40,121 nucleotides of DNA from QHCE01 sp038260095 (GTDB lineage Bacteria; Actinomycetota; Actinomycetes; Mycobacteriales; QHCE01). This document shows, piece by piece, positions 16,101 to 22,481 of this stretch. The position numbers were made by a program, and so were the translations under genes. Positions within the stretch are counted from its first letter, which is position 1. Each line of letters opens with the position of its first letter. The stretch is taken from NCBI GenBank assembly GCA_038260095.1, contig JBBSOC010000012.1, positions 1 through 40,121 of the forward strand, in the 5' to 3' direction. Under the pieces are notes generated by a model. That model searched no databases. It was not told where the DNA came from and worked only from the letters and a program-made list of their open reading frames with translations.

Positions 16101-16113
16101 TGTGCACGCTCAC
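13042..16113 (-). CDS. hsdR: Type I restriction endonuclease, R subunit
   Basis: A 1023-residue HsdR. The N-terminal nuclease of PD-(D/E)xK type shows Asp141 and Glu155-Leu-Lys157 (AELKNP), followed by the QxxxY-like AKAQYRRDRD. The motor domain has Walker A GSGKSN at about 319-324, the ITDR motif near 351-354, DEAH at 429-432 and FTATP further on. The second RecA domain includes KYQTGFDQPLLTTMYVDK. The C-terminal helical region contacts the methylase core. The enzyme translocates DNA and cuts at sites lacking methylation, with HsdM and HsdS. The start overlaps the end of the upstream PIN fragment by 4 bases, so translation is coupled. Length is normal and no frame break is seen. Its 3' end is duplicated at 11311-11384. 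Confidence 0.93.
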   Translation of the reverse strand: MSVHKEIAFEDAIERVLLGSGWHQGLPDGYDRKLGLDTDQLFTFIGATQIEQWKQLVHFDGGDQAATQRRFQQHLAREIDARGVLDVLRHGVKDRGVLIRLVYFSPAHTLADDALVQYRHNRLSVTRQLRYSTKAPDKSLDLALFINGIPVATAELKNPLTNQTVEHAKAQYRRDRDPRELLFARRTLVHFAVDPELVFITTRLAGEKTRFLPFNTGSSGPGIDGGAGNPAAHDDGYRTSYLWEQVWQPEAWLDLTRRFLHVEKVPDASSSGRAGGRKNVHELPTIFPRFHQWHAVCALTEHAAHHGSGHNYLIQHSAGSGKSNTIAWLAHRLSNLHSAENEPVFNKVIVITDRSVLDRQLQDTIYQFEHRSGVVRKISEKSEGSKSDQVADALSGETTKILIVTLQTFPHVLDKVTDLRGKKFALIVDEAHSSQSGESSAALKKVLLKLGTDDITDNDDLLTASALARGKHDTLSYFAFTATPKAKTLELFGTPHPVTGNLQAFHIYSMRQAIDEGFILEVLRNYVTYKTYWKLANGNPDDREVDERKASAQLARFAVLSPASLEQRAEIIVEHFHDKVAAKLDGRAKALVVTRSREHAVKLYRKIKAYAQVRGYHDCGVLVAFSGELEVDRNPEDKVTEPGINGFSESALPQKFGYTKADDPSAAANPQPEYRILVVADKYQTGFDQPLLTTMYVDKKLEGVAAVQTLSRLNRTHPRKSQEDLFVIDFANEAEEIKDAFAPFYESAIAAPTDPNLLYAAQRAVMDSALLIDSEMDAFVAAYLHAEQSAITDAQWQRAHADLYRFTDPARDRFAALMDDDSDAAEEFRSALRDYTRMYGFLSQVVPYVDPELERLYLYGRHLLNRLPRREDPGVDLGQVDLTHLRITRTGEHDVRLTPQGEQLLTGFTGDGAGSRTEPGQVPLSELIEGLNEKFGVNLGDGDLVVNSARDAMTAPKVKAAAFANNEEDFGHVFDGVFEDKLIARIEDNTVVLQRFSDDDVFKSELTSAARRYAYEALRRSVA

Positions 16114-16361
16114 GGCGTAAGCCCCCCTGTGTCGTCGGCGTGGCAGCTCTTGGCGAAACCAGGACAGCCATTCCCCGGCCTACCCAGTGCGATCAGCACC
16201 CCGGTCTCCGCGACATTGTGCTGTAACAGGTTTCGGCTCAGCTCATCGAGGATGTCCTGTGACCACAGCGGCTGGAATAGCCCCTCTTCCGCAACGGTCA
16301 GCAGCGTGTCACAAAGTAGAGGTTTGAACAGCACACATGTATCGAGGAGCACTCGAAACAT
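16110..16361 (-). pseudogene. Truncated PIN-domain toxin
   Basis: Only 83 residues. The first about 60 (MFRVLLDTCVLFKPLLCDTLL, then LFQPLWSQDILDELSRNLL) are the N-terminus of a PIN-domain ribonuclease toxin, with the first acidic residue Asp7 and an acidic residue near 40. The remaining part, ending GGLTP, does not fit, and the two or more C-terminal acidic residues of the active site are absent. PIN toxins of this type are usually about 130-190 residues. The gene overlaps the HTH gene stop by one base (TGATG) and hsdR by 4 bases. It is most likely a broken toxin, or one trimmed when the genes were joined to hsdR. Confidence 0.7.
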
Positions 16362-16876
16362 CAGCCTGCGGCTTTCGAATGGTCCGGCAGCCGCTTGGCT
16401 ACCGCGTCTTCGGGCAGGTCGTAAAGCCCGGCTTCTTCGGATACTCGCACCATCTCGTCAAGGCCAGCCGCGCGGGCGCGATGAGCTCGTGCTTGGTAGG
16501 CGAGCAGGTCACGTAGCCGGACCCGACGATGCCGGCCGGGTTTGTCGAAGGGAATCTCGCCGGCCTCCAGCAGCCGGACCAGGGTAGGGCGAGAGATCCC
16601 TAACAGGTCGGCGGCCTGGCTCGTGGTCAACACGGTGTGCTGGGGGGCGACAGTTATCGCTAATCCCTGCGAGAGCACGGCGGCGACATCCTTCAGAACC
16701 TCGTACAGTTCCTCTGGAAGCTCGATATGTGTGCCGTTGGCAGCCACGAGCGCCGGGCGACCTGGCACCGTCAGTGCCGCCAACGCCGTCAGTGCCGTCA
16801 GTGCCGTCAACAGATTGGCCATCCGCTGCCCCGACTCGGCGGGCATCACGGTTCGCTCAGTCAGGGTTGTGTTCAT
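16361..16876 (-). CDS. Excisionase-type HTH antitoxin of the PIN pair
   Basis: A 171-residue protein. An excisionase/MerR-like DNA-binding domain occupies residues about 83-130 (LTTSQAADLLGISRPTLVRLLEAGEIPFDKPGRHRRVRLRDLL). An Ala/Leu/Thr-rich low-complexity stretch at about 22-36 is encoded by a 9-base tandem repeat. HTH proteins of this type commonly pair with a PIN toxin, as here with a one-base overlap. ATG 16876 is probably leaderless: TACTGT lies 6 bases before it on the minus strand. The gene sits between hsdS and hsdR in the same direction. With the toxin truncated, it may now act only as a repressor of its own promoter, and thereby of hsdR. Confidence 0.78.
   Translation of the reverse strand: MNTTLTERTVMPAESGQRMANLLTALTALTALAALTVPGRPALVAANGTHIELPEELYEVLKDVAAVLSQGLAITVAPQHTVLTTSQAADLLGISRPTLVRLLEAGEIPFDKPGRHRRVRLRDLLAYQARAHRARAAGLDEMVRVSEEAGLYDLPEDAVAKRLPDHSKAAG
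16768..16813. repeat. 9-base tandem repeat inside the HTH antitoxin gene
   Basis: The unit GCCGTCAGT and near copies occur about five times in a row on the plus strand. In the protein this gives the repeated Leu-Thr-Ala segment near residues 22-36. Repeat number could change by slippage while keeping the reading frame. Confidence 0.6.
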
Positions 16877-16882
16877 ATATCA

Positions 16883-16888
16883 ACAGTA
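16883..16888 (-). promoter_or_regulatory. Probable -10 box, leaderless HTH antitoxin
   Basis: On the minus strand TACTGT (TANNNT) is separated by six bases from ATG 16876, the spacing expected for transcription starting at the initiation codon. It provides an internal promoter for the antitoxin-PIN-hsdR segment, separate from hsdM-hsdS. Confidence 0.45.
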
Positions 16889-16982
16889 CGATTAAACGAA
16901 CAAAACGAAAGAGATTTATTGAAATCCGTCCGCGAGCGCGGTGAGCACGGGACCATGAATGTTTGAAACTCAGAAACCGCCA

Positions 16983-18212
16983 CTAGACCTCGATCCCCCG
17001 CGCCGTCGTGACATCAATCTGCCCAGTGACAGCTGCCGTGATCAGCGCTTGGCGGCGTTCTGTGAGGAGTTCGATCTCGCGTTCAAGCGCATTCACGGCA
17101 CGCTGTTCCGAAGTTCCGTAGATCTCCATACCCCTCACGATCAACCGCTGGTTATGCAAGGACGGGAGCGGCAAATCTGCCGCCTTTACGATCTCTAAGT
17201 TGATCATCGCTCGCGTGGATCCGCGCGTTTCCAGCGACTGCTCCCCCCGTGGCGAGGACAGCACCATGGACAGATATCGCCCGAGGACTACGTTTTCATC
17301 AATACGCACACAGAAACACTTTCCTTTAACAATGGCCTCGCCGAGTGCTGGGGCGACGCATGCACGGCCGGCATGGTTCTTTGCGTCACCGAGCCCAGCA
17401 ATAAGGACATCGCCCCTGCTCACCCGATGCTGGAGAAAGTTGCGGTACAGGTCGAGCGGAATCCGCGCCTGATTGACTGGTCGGTACTCATCGAACCCGA
17501 TATTTCCGAGGCGCACTACCGCTGCACCCTCATCCGTGTAGTCGGAACTCGAAAAGGCGCTCCCAAAAGGCCCATCGATGATGGATCGGAGCATCCTCCT
17601 GACAGGAATATTCGGGGCTTGCGTGGCCTCAATCAAATCCTCAAGCAAGGACCAACGTCGGACGCTAACAAGTTCCACCATGCGTTTGCGCGAACTTACA
17701 AGCTTGGCGACGCGGCTACACTCGGCGTCGAGGAAGTCGGCGATGCGCCGCTGCTCCTCACGGGCGGGAACTGTCAGACAAATATTTGCATAACGTTCGG
17801 CATTGAAGTTTTGAATTGTGGACACAACCGCATCCGCGCGGATCGCGTTTTGAAACGGTTCTGACATGGCAGAGTACGCCAAGAACCTGGGGTCAACCTG
17901 AGGTAGCGGGCGAAAGCGTATTAAGTAACCGGCGAAAGTAGTAGGTTCCGCCAATTCCGGCACAAGCAGAGACCGCCCCAAGGTTCCGCTTCGTGACAGC
18001 AGGAGGTCACCAGTCTGCAGAATGAACCGAGGCTCCAAAGGGAGGTCTACGTGAACTCCGTCCGCCGCCGGGCTGAGACTACCCGACTCTGCAATGTCCG
18101 AAGTCCGAATTAAGCGAGTTCCCGAATCCATGTATTGCTCGGCAGACAAATTTAAACCGTATTGACCAGCGTCTGTACACAGATACTTGAGCCGCGTCGA
18201 ATGCCAATTCAC
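16983..18212 (-). CDS. hsdS: Type I restriction-modification specificity subunit S
   Basis: A 409-residue HsdS with the usual two target-recognition domains. The first spans about residues 1-150 (LIRTSDIAESGSLSP, LQTGDLLLSRSGTLGRS, VSTIQNFNAERYANICLTVPAREEQRRIADFLD). It is followed by a conserved helix (DAECSRVAKLVSSRKRMVEL). The second spans about 205-350 (DGPFGSAFSSSDYTDEGAAVVRLGNIG, LQHRVSRGDVLIAGLGD), followed by LPSLHNQRLIVRGMEIYGTSEQRAVNALEREIELLTERRQALITAAVTGQID. It determines which bipartite DNA sequence is methylated or cut. Its start overlaps the hsdM stop by 4 bases (ATGA). G+C is lower than hsdM, common for recognition domains that are exchanged by recombination. The downstream 106 bp separate it from the HTH antitoxin. 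Confidence 0.9.
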   Translation of the reverse strand: MNWHSTRLKYLCTDAGQYGLNLSAEQYMDSGTRLIRTSDIAESGSLSPAADGVHVDLPLEPRFILQTGDLLLSRSGTLGRSLLVPELAEPTTFAGYLIRFRPLPQVDPRFLAYSAMSEPFQNAIRADAVVSTIQNFNAERYANICLTVPAREEQRRIADFLDAECSRVAKLVSSRKRMVELVSVRRWSLLEDLIEATQAPNIPVRRMLRSIIDGPFGSAFSSSDYTDEGAAVVRLGNIGFDEYRPVNQARIPLDLYRNFLQHRVSRGDVLIAGLGDAKNHAGRACVAPALGEAIVKGKCFCVRIDENVVLGRYLSMVLSSPRGEQSLETRGSTRAMINLEIVKAADLPLPSLHNQRLIVRGMEIYGTSEQRAVNALEREIELLTERRQALITAAVTGQIDVTTARGIEV

Positions 18213-20185
18213 TCCACAACCTCCGACAGCAGCCGTTGAATCTCGGACTCCAGCTGCTTCAGCTCGGCGTCGATTTCGGCGAGCGGCCGGGGCGGGGTGT
18301 AGACGTAGAAGTGCCGGGTGAAGGGGATCTCGTACCCGATCTTGGTCTTGTCCCGATCCACCCAGGCATCAGGCACGTGCGGCAGCACCTCGCGTCGCAG
18401 GTACTCGTCGATGTCCTCACCCAAAGGCGCGTTTTCGTTGTCCCTCAGGTCCGGATCGGGCAGCGGATTCCCGGAGCGATCCGTCTGCGGCTCACCCTCC
18501 GGATCACTCACCGACACTGCCGCCCACAGTGCCTTATCCACCGCCGCGGGCAACGTTTCCAGACCGGCGAGTGCATTGGTGAGCGTTCCACGGAACGCGG
18601 CTCTACTGAACGACGGCGGCTGCCCGGCCAGCGGACGCAGCGCGTCCAGCAGCTTCTCTCGTGCCTCGTACTTAACCAACGGCTTCACCACCGAAAGCTC
18701 CGCGAGCACCTCGTCGGTGACCTCGAACCGCAGCCGCAGCGGCCGCTCCACCGTGATCCGCTGGTAGCCGAAGTCGGTGGTGGGAAAGACCTTCACCGTG
18801 GCGTGCCGCGGATGTTCCGGATCAGCGGCGGCGGCCAGCGCTTCCCCGTACAGCGCGGTCAGCTCGGCGATCTTGTCGTCAGGAATGAACTTCCGCTTGT
18901 CTCCCAGCGACTTGCGCATCTTCGCCCAGCGCTTCCGGGCGTCCAGCAGGATCACCTTGCCCTGGTGTGCGGCGTCCTTGCGATTCGTGAGGATCCAGAA
19001 GTACGTCGAAATCCCGGTGTTGTAGAAGAGCTGGTCGGGCAGCGCGACGACAGCCTCCAGCCACTCGTTCTCCAGGATCCAACGGCGAATCTCCGACTCC
19101 CCAGACCCGGCGGCACCGGTGAACAGCGGGGAACCGTTGAAGACGATCGCGATGCGGCTGCCGCCTTCGTCGGTGCGTTTCATGTGGGAGATCATGTGCT
19201 GCAGGAACAGCAGCGAACCGTCGTTGATCCGCGGCAGCCCCGCGCCGAATCGGCCGGCGTGTTTGAGCGCGGCCTCCCGCTCCACGTCGTCCTTAACTTT
19301 CTTCCACTCCACACCGAACGGCGGATTGGCCAGCAGGTAGTGAAACCGCACCCCGGCATGCTTATCGTGGCCGAACGAGTTGCCGAACTTGATGTTGTCG
19401 GCGTCCTCGCCTTTGATCATCAGGTCGGACTTGCAGATGGCGTACGACTCCGGGTTGAGCTCCTGGCCGTACACCTTCACCGTCGCGTGCGGGTTGTGTT
19501 CGAGAATGAACTCCTCAGCCGCGGTAAGCATGCCGCCGGTTCCGCAGGCCGGATCGAGCACGGTCTTCACCACACCAGGGGTGACCAAGTCCTCGGTGTC
19601 TGGCGCGAGCAGCAAGTTCACCATCAGCTTGATGACCTCGCGGGGCGTGAAATGCTCACCGGCGGTTTCGTTCGATTCTTCCGAGAACCTGCGAATCAAC
19701 TCCTCGAACAGGTACCCCATCTGGTGGTTGTCCACCACCTCGGGCCGTAGGTCGATCTCGGCGAACTTGCTGCCCACCTGGTAGACGAGCCCGGCGTTGT
19801 CGAGTCTGCCCAGCTGACTGGCGAACTCGTAGGACTCGAAGATCTCCTGCGCATTGCGTGAAAACCCACCAACGTAGGCGGCCAGGTTACGGGCAACGTT
19901 GTCTTGGTCGCGGACCGATGCCTGAAAGTCGAGCCGGCTGGTGTTGTAGAAGCTCAGCTTCGCCGCGCGCTTGAGCGTCACGTCCATGTGGTGAATGCCC
20001 TGGCGCTCTCGTTTCGCCTTCTCCTGCAGCACGGCCTCGCGCGTCGGAGCGAGCACGCAGTCCAGCCGGCGCAGTACGGTGAACGGCAGGATGACTTTGC
20101 CGTATTCCGACCGCTTATAGTCGCCGCGCAGTAGGTCTGCCACAGACCAGATGAAGCTGGCAAGTTCCTGATGCTTACTACTCAT
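18209..20185 (-). CDS. hsdM: Type I restriction-modification DNA methylase, M subunit
   Basis: A 658-residue N6-adenine methyltransferase. The HsdM N-terminal helical domain opens with ASFIWSVADLLRGDYKRSEYGKVILPFTVLRRLD. The S-adenosylmethionine motif DPACGTGGML is at 211-220, and the catalytic motif NPPFGV at 287-292. The link region GEHFTPREVIKLMVNLLL precedes the catalytic fold. A C-terminal part of about 200 residues ends with a coiled coil (LAEIDAELKQLESEIQRLLSEV) that would pack on HsdS. It methylates the host recognition site and is needed for restriction. The gene starts the hsdM-hsdS unit and is coupled to hsdS by ATGA overlap. The antisense frame over its whole length is a shadow. 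Confidence 0.94.
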   Translation of the reverse strand: MSSKHQELASFIWSVADLLRGDYKRSEYGKVILPFTVLRRLDCVLAPTREAVLQEKAKRERQGIHHMDVTLKRAAKLSFYNTSRLDFQASVRDQDNVARNLAAYVGGFSRNAQEIFESYEFASQLGRLDNAGLVYQVGSKFAEIDLRPEVVDNHQMGYLFEELIRRFSEESNETAGEHFTPREVIKLMVNLLLAPDTEDLVTPGVVKTVLDPACGTGGMLTAAEEFILEHNPHATVKVYGQELNPESYAICKSDLMIKGEDADNIKFGNSFGHDKHAGVRFHYLLANPPFGVEWKKVKDDVEREAALKHAGRFGAGLPRINDGSLLFLQHMISHMKRTDEGGSRIAIVFNGSPLFTGAAGSGESEIRRWILENEWLEAVVALPDQLFYNTGISTYFWILTNRKDAAHQGKVILLDARKRWAKMRKSLGDKRKFIPDDKIAELTALYGEALAAAADPEHPRHATVKVFPTTDFGYQRITVERPLRLRFEVTDEVLAELSVVKPLVKYEAREKLLDALRPLAGQPPSFSRAAFRGTLTNALAGLETLPAAVDKALWAAVSVSDPEGEPQTDRSGNPLPDPDLRDNENAPLGEDIDEYLRREVLPHVPDAWVDRDKTKIGYEIPFTRHFYVYTPPRPLAEIDAELKQLESEIQRLLSEVVE

Positions 20186-20474
20186 GCTCGGGCTCTCACG
20201 TTCGTTATTGTCGTCCAGTCAACCCGCGTTACCTGTCGCTGCTCAACGTGTCTATGTTGCATCTTTACCCATCCAAGTCCTTGGCAGATGCTAGAGCGCC
20301 TACCGCGAGCCTGCCGGTGTGCGGTCGCGTCAGCTCCTGGCCGATCCTGGCCGAACTCCCCAGCCCGACCGCATGGTCTGGGCGGATCGCGTCGTATCGC
20401 AACTCGTAGCTCAATTATTGTGAAGCGTACTTCTACTGGTACCTATTCCCGCTCCGGAGGGCTAGACTGCTGCT
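20186..20474. promoter_or_regulatory. Divergent promoter region, hsdM / Fic antitoxin
   Basis: A 289-bp intergenic region with no gene. It should hold the hsdM promoter (leftward) and the antitoxin promoter (rightward). For the latter TAGACT at 20463-20468 is a good TANNNT -10 box exactly 6 bases before ATG 20475, pointing to a leaderless transcript. No clear -35 box or long inverted repeat was seen. Confidence 0.5.
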
Positions 20475-20807
20475 ATGACTTCCGCAGTGCCTCCGCAGAC
20501 CCTAGGCGTTATTGAAGCGCGTGAGCGCCTTCCTCAGATCTTGGAGGAGTTTCGCCGCGGTTCCCAGGCTCCGGTTTTTATCGGTTCTCACCGCCGCACC
20601 GAAGCTGTGATAATCCCGGTAGGCAGCTACCAGCGGCAAGATGTAGCGAACCGCACCAAGGCTGCCGCGTCTGCCCTAGGTTCGATCCGAGCTGAGGGAG
20701 GTACACCAACACCTTCAGCTGCGGCGATTGTAGAGCAGTGGACTCGTGGCGAAATGTCCACTGAGGTGATGAAACAGCAAATATACGCGCTCCACCGCGT
20801 AATATGA
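20475..20807 (+). CDS. Two-part antitoxin of a Fic toxin (Phd/YefM-like plus VbhA-like)
   Basis: A 110-residue protein. Residues about 10-52 (LGVIEARERLPQILEEFRRGSQAPVFIGSHRRTEAVIIPVGSYQ) look like a Phd/YefM-type DNA-binding antitoxin fold. Residues 70-75, SIRAEG, match the (S/T)xxxE(G/N) inhibition motif of class I Fic antitoxins, whose glutamate blocks ATP gamma-phosphate placement in the Fic active site. The C-terminal segment AIVEQWTRGEMSTEVMKQQIYALH resembles the VbhA C-terminal helix. It would thus both repress the promoter and inhibit the toxin directly. Its stop overlaps the toxin start (ATGA, 20804-20807), so the two are coupled. It is probably translated from a leaderless mRNA. Confidence 0.82.
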   Translation: MTSAVPPQTLGVIEARERLPQILEEFRRGSQAPVFIGSHRRTEAVIIPVGSYQRQDVANRTKAAASALGSIRAEGGTPTPSAAAIVEQWTRGEMSTEVMKQQIYALHRVI

Positions 20808-21382
20808 CCGGCGATCCGTATAGTGATCCGACTACTGGAGTTCTCCATAACAAACTGGGGATCGCGGACGAACACCAACTCCAGCAGGTCGAATACGACC
20901 TCAGCCTCGCTGAGATAGTCGACCTCGGTACGCAGCCCTTACCCGGCGGCTACGATCTCGAACATCTACAGGCTTTTCATCGCCGTATTTTTGGCAGAAT
21001 CTATCCGTGGGCTGGCGAGATCCGGACCGTGGCCATCGCCAAGCTCGACCTATACTGCCTACCGCAGTACATCATGGGATACGCCACCGACCTGTTCGGC
21101 AAACTGGCCCGCACTGACAATTACCTGCGCGAGTTGAAACGTGAAACATTCCTTGATCGGCTCACGTACTACGTCGCTGAGGTATACGCCGTTCATCCGT
21201 TTCGCGAGGGAAACAGCCGCACGCTGCGCGCATTCTTCGCCCAGCTCGCGCACGATGCCGGCTGGGAATTGAACTGGAGCGGCCTCAATCAGCGGCGGAG
21301 TTTCGCGGCGTTAGCCGCTACGCTGCGCGGTGAAACCAAGCTAGTGGCGGAGCTACTCGATGACTGCCTGGAGTCGGCTTGA
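20804..21382 (+). CDS. Fic-domain AMPylating toxin
   Basis: A 192-residue Fic protein. The active-site motif HPFREGNSRTLR is at 131-142. It follows the HPFx(D/E)GNxR pattern with catalytic His131 and phosphate-binding Arg139, and has Ser in place of the second Gly of the standard GNGR. The flap and lead helices include HRRIFGRIYPWAGEIRTV (59-76), another family hallmark. Fic toxins transfer AMP from ATP to a Ser/Thr/Tyr of target proteins; VbhT/FicT-type toxins modify DNA gyrase and topoisomerase IV. The target here is not known. It starts within the antitoxin stop codon. The active-site residues are intact, so the module is probably functional. Confidence 0.92.
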   Translation: MTGDPYSDPTTGVLHNKLGIADEHQLQQVEYDLSLAEIVDLGTQPLPGGYDLEHLQAFHRRIFGRIYPWAGEIRTVAIAKLDLYCLPQYIMGYATDLFGKLARTDNYLRELKRETFLDRLTYYVAEVYAVHPFREGNSRTLRAFFAQLAHDAGWELNWSGLNQRRSFAALAATLRGETKLVAELLDDCLESA

Positions 21383-21509
21383 GCCACGCCGCCCAGAACC
21401 TTGGCGCTGTCACGCTCTCTGGCTACTTCACCACGCCACCTCATGTCATCAACTAATGTGGGCGAAACGCATTTTGCATCTGTCCTTTCCCGAGTTCAAA
21501 TATTCGATA

Positions 21510-22079
21510 ATGAACAACACTCAACTGATAAGCGTCTCTAAGCGGCTTTCGCTGTATTTGCGGCACGCGCCGGACCGCATCGGCCTGACCTTAAGCCCGG
21601 ATGGCTGGGTCACGGTATCGGAGCTGCTTGCGGCGCTGGCCCGACACAACCTGGCCTTGACACGGGCAGAGCTCGACGAGGTTGTGGACGGCAACGATAA
21701 ACAACGGTTCGCTTTCGACGCGACTGGCAACCGGATCCGCGCTAACCAAGGGCACAGTGTGCCCGTGGATCTCGACCTGCCGATAGCAGTGCCGCCCGCC
21801 GTGCTCTACCACGGCACAGTCGAGAAGTTCCTTACGGCCATCTGGCGTGACGGACTACGGCCGATGCGGCGGCGTCATGTTCATCTTTCCGCCACAGCGC
21901 AGACCGCTACTGCGGTGGGAGCCCGTCGTGGCACACCTGTGGTGCTGCAGGTAGATTCGGCGGCGATGGCCAAGGCTGGACACCAGTTCCGGGTTAGTGC
22001 CAATGGTGTATGGCTGGTCACGCACGTACCGCCGCATTACCTGTCGGCATGCGAACCCCACCGACTCAGTCCGCTATAG
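21510..22079 (+). CDS. kptA: RNA 2'-phosphotransferase (Tpt1/KptA family)
   Basis: A 189-residue enzyme that removes an internal 2'-phosphate from RNA using NAD+, making ADP-ribose 1'',2''-cyclic phosphate. It has the expected conserved stretches: SKRLSLYLRHAPDRIGLTLSPDGWVTVSELL (RxxSxxLRH type, catalytic Arg and His), RFAFDATGNRIRANQGHSVPVDLDL, LYHGT, and GLRPMRRRHVHLSAT. The RNA lobe is N-terminal and the NAD lobe C-terminal. ATG 21510 begins the conserved domain; an in-frame upstream extension to 21360 would overlap the Fic gene and has no family sequence. The ribosome site is poor. Bacterial roles are uncertain since bacteria lack the tRNA-splicing route that needs it in yeast. It follows the Fic toxin by 127 bp. 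Confidence 0.9.
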   Translation: MNNTQLISVSKRLSLYLRHAPDRIGLTLSPDGWVTVSELLAALARHNLALTRAELDEVVDGNDKQRFAFDATGNRIRANQGHSVPVDLDLPIAVPPAVLYHGTVEKFLTAIWRDGLRPMRRRHVHLSATAQTATAVGARRGTPVVLQVDSAAMAKAGHQFRVSANGVWLVTHVPPHYLSACEPHRLSPL

Positions 22080-22109
22080 CCAGGTAGCAATAGAGGAAGC
22101 CTGAAGAAT

Positions 22110-22460
22110 ATGCCATCTCGGCGAATGATGAAATCCAAGATCCACCGAGCGTCGGTGACGGGATCCGAACTGCACTACGTAGGTTCGATCACCATAGATG
22201 CTGAGCTCATGAAGTGTGCTGACATCCTTGACAACGAGCAGGTGCAGGTGCTCGACATAGATAACGGCCAGCGATTTGAAACGTATGCAATTTCAGGAAC
22301 GAGCGGGCAGATATGCGTCAATGGCGCGGCCGCGAGACTTGTTCAACCTGGCGACCGAGTCATCGTGTTGACGTACGGCGACTACAGCGAACTCGAACTC
22401 GCGACCTACGAACCGCTCGTCGTGCACGTCGATGACGACAACAAGCCCCTGTCGCCATAG
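22110..22460 (+). CDS. panD: Aspartate 1-decarboxylase proenzyme
   Basis: A 116-residue PanD. It makes beta-alanine from aspartate for pantothenate and coenzyme A. It is made as a proenzyme that cleaves itself before a serine to form a pyruvoyl group: the site is Gly25-Ser26 in LHYVGSITID. Other family marks are MMKSKIHRASVTG at the start, Lys/His residues for substrate binding, NGQRFETYAI, and NGAAARLVQPGDRVIVLTYG. ATG 22110 matches the usual M-x-R-x-M-x-KSKIHRA start. It lies 30 bp after kptA in the same direction and may share its transcript. panB/panC are not in the window. Confidence 0.95.
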   Translation: MPSRRMMKSKIHRASVTGSELHYVGSITIDAELMKCADILDNEQVQVLDIDNGQRFETYAISGTSGQICVNGAAARLVQPGDRVIVLTYGDYSELELATYEPLVVHVDDDNKPLSP

Positions 22461-22481
22461 ACAACGCCGGCGGATTCCCAC

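Noticed and set aside
13528..16587. Several plus-strand frames of 95-277 codons
   Set aside because: All are opposite hsdR or the HTH/PIN genes and show no family likeness or ribosome sites.
18236..19750. 504-codon plus-strand open frame
   Set aside because: It is antisense to hsdM, whose methylase motifs are intact; the frame is a by-product of GC-rich third positions.
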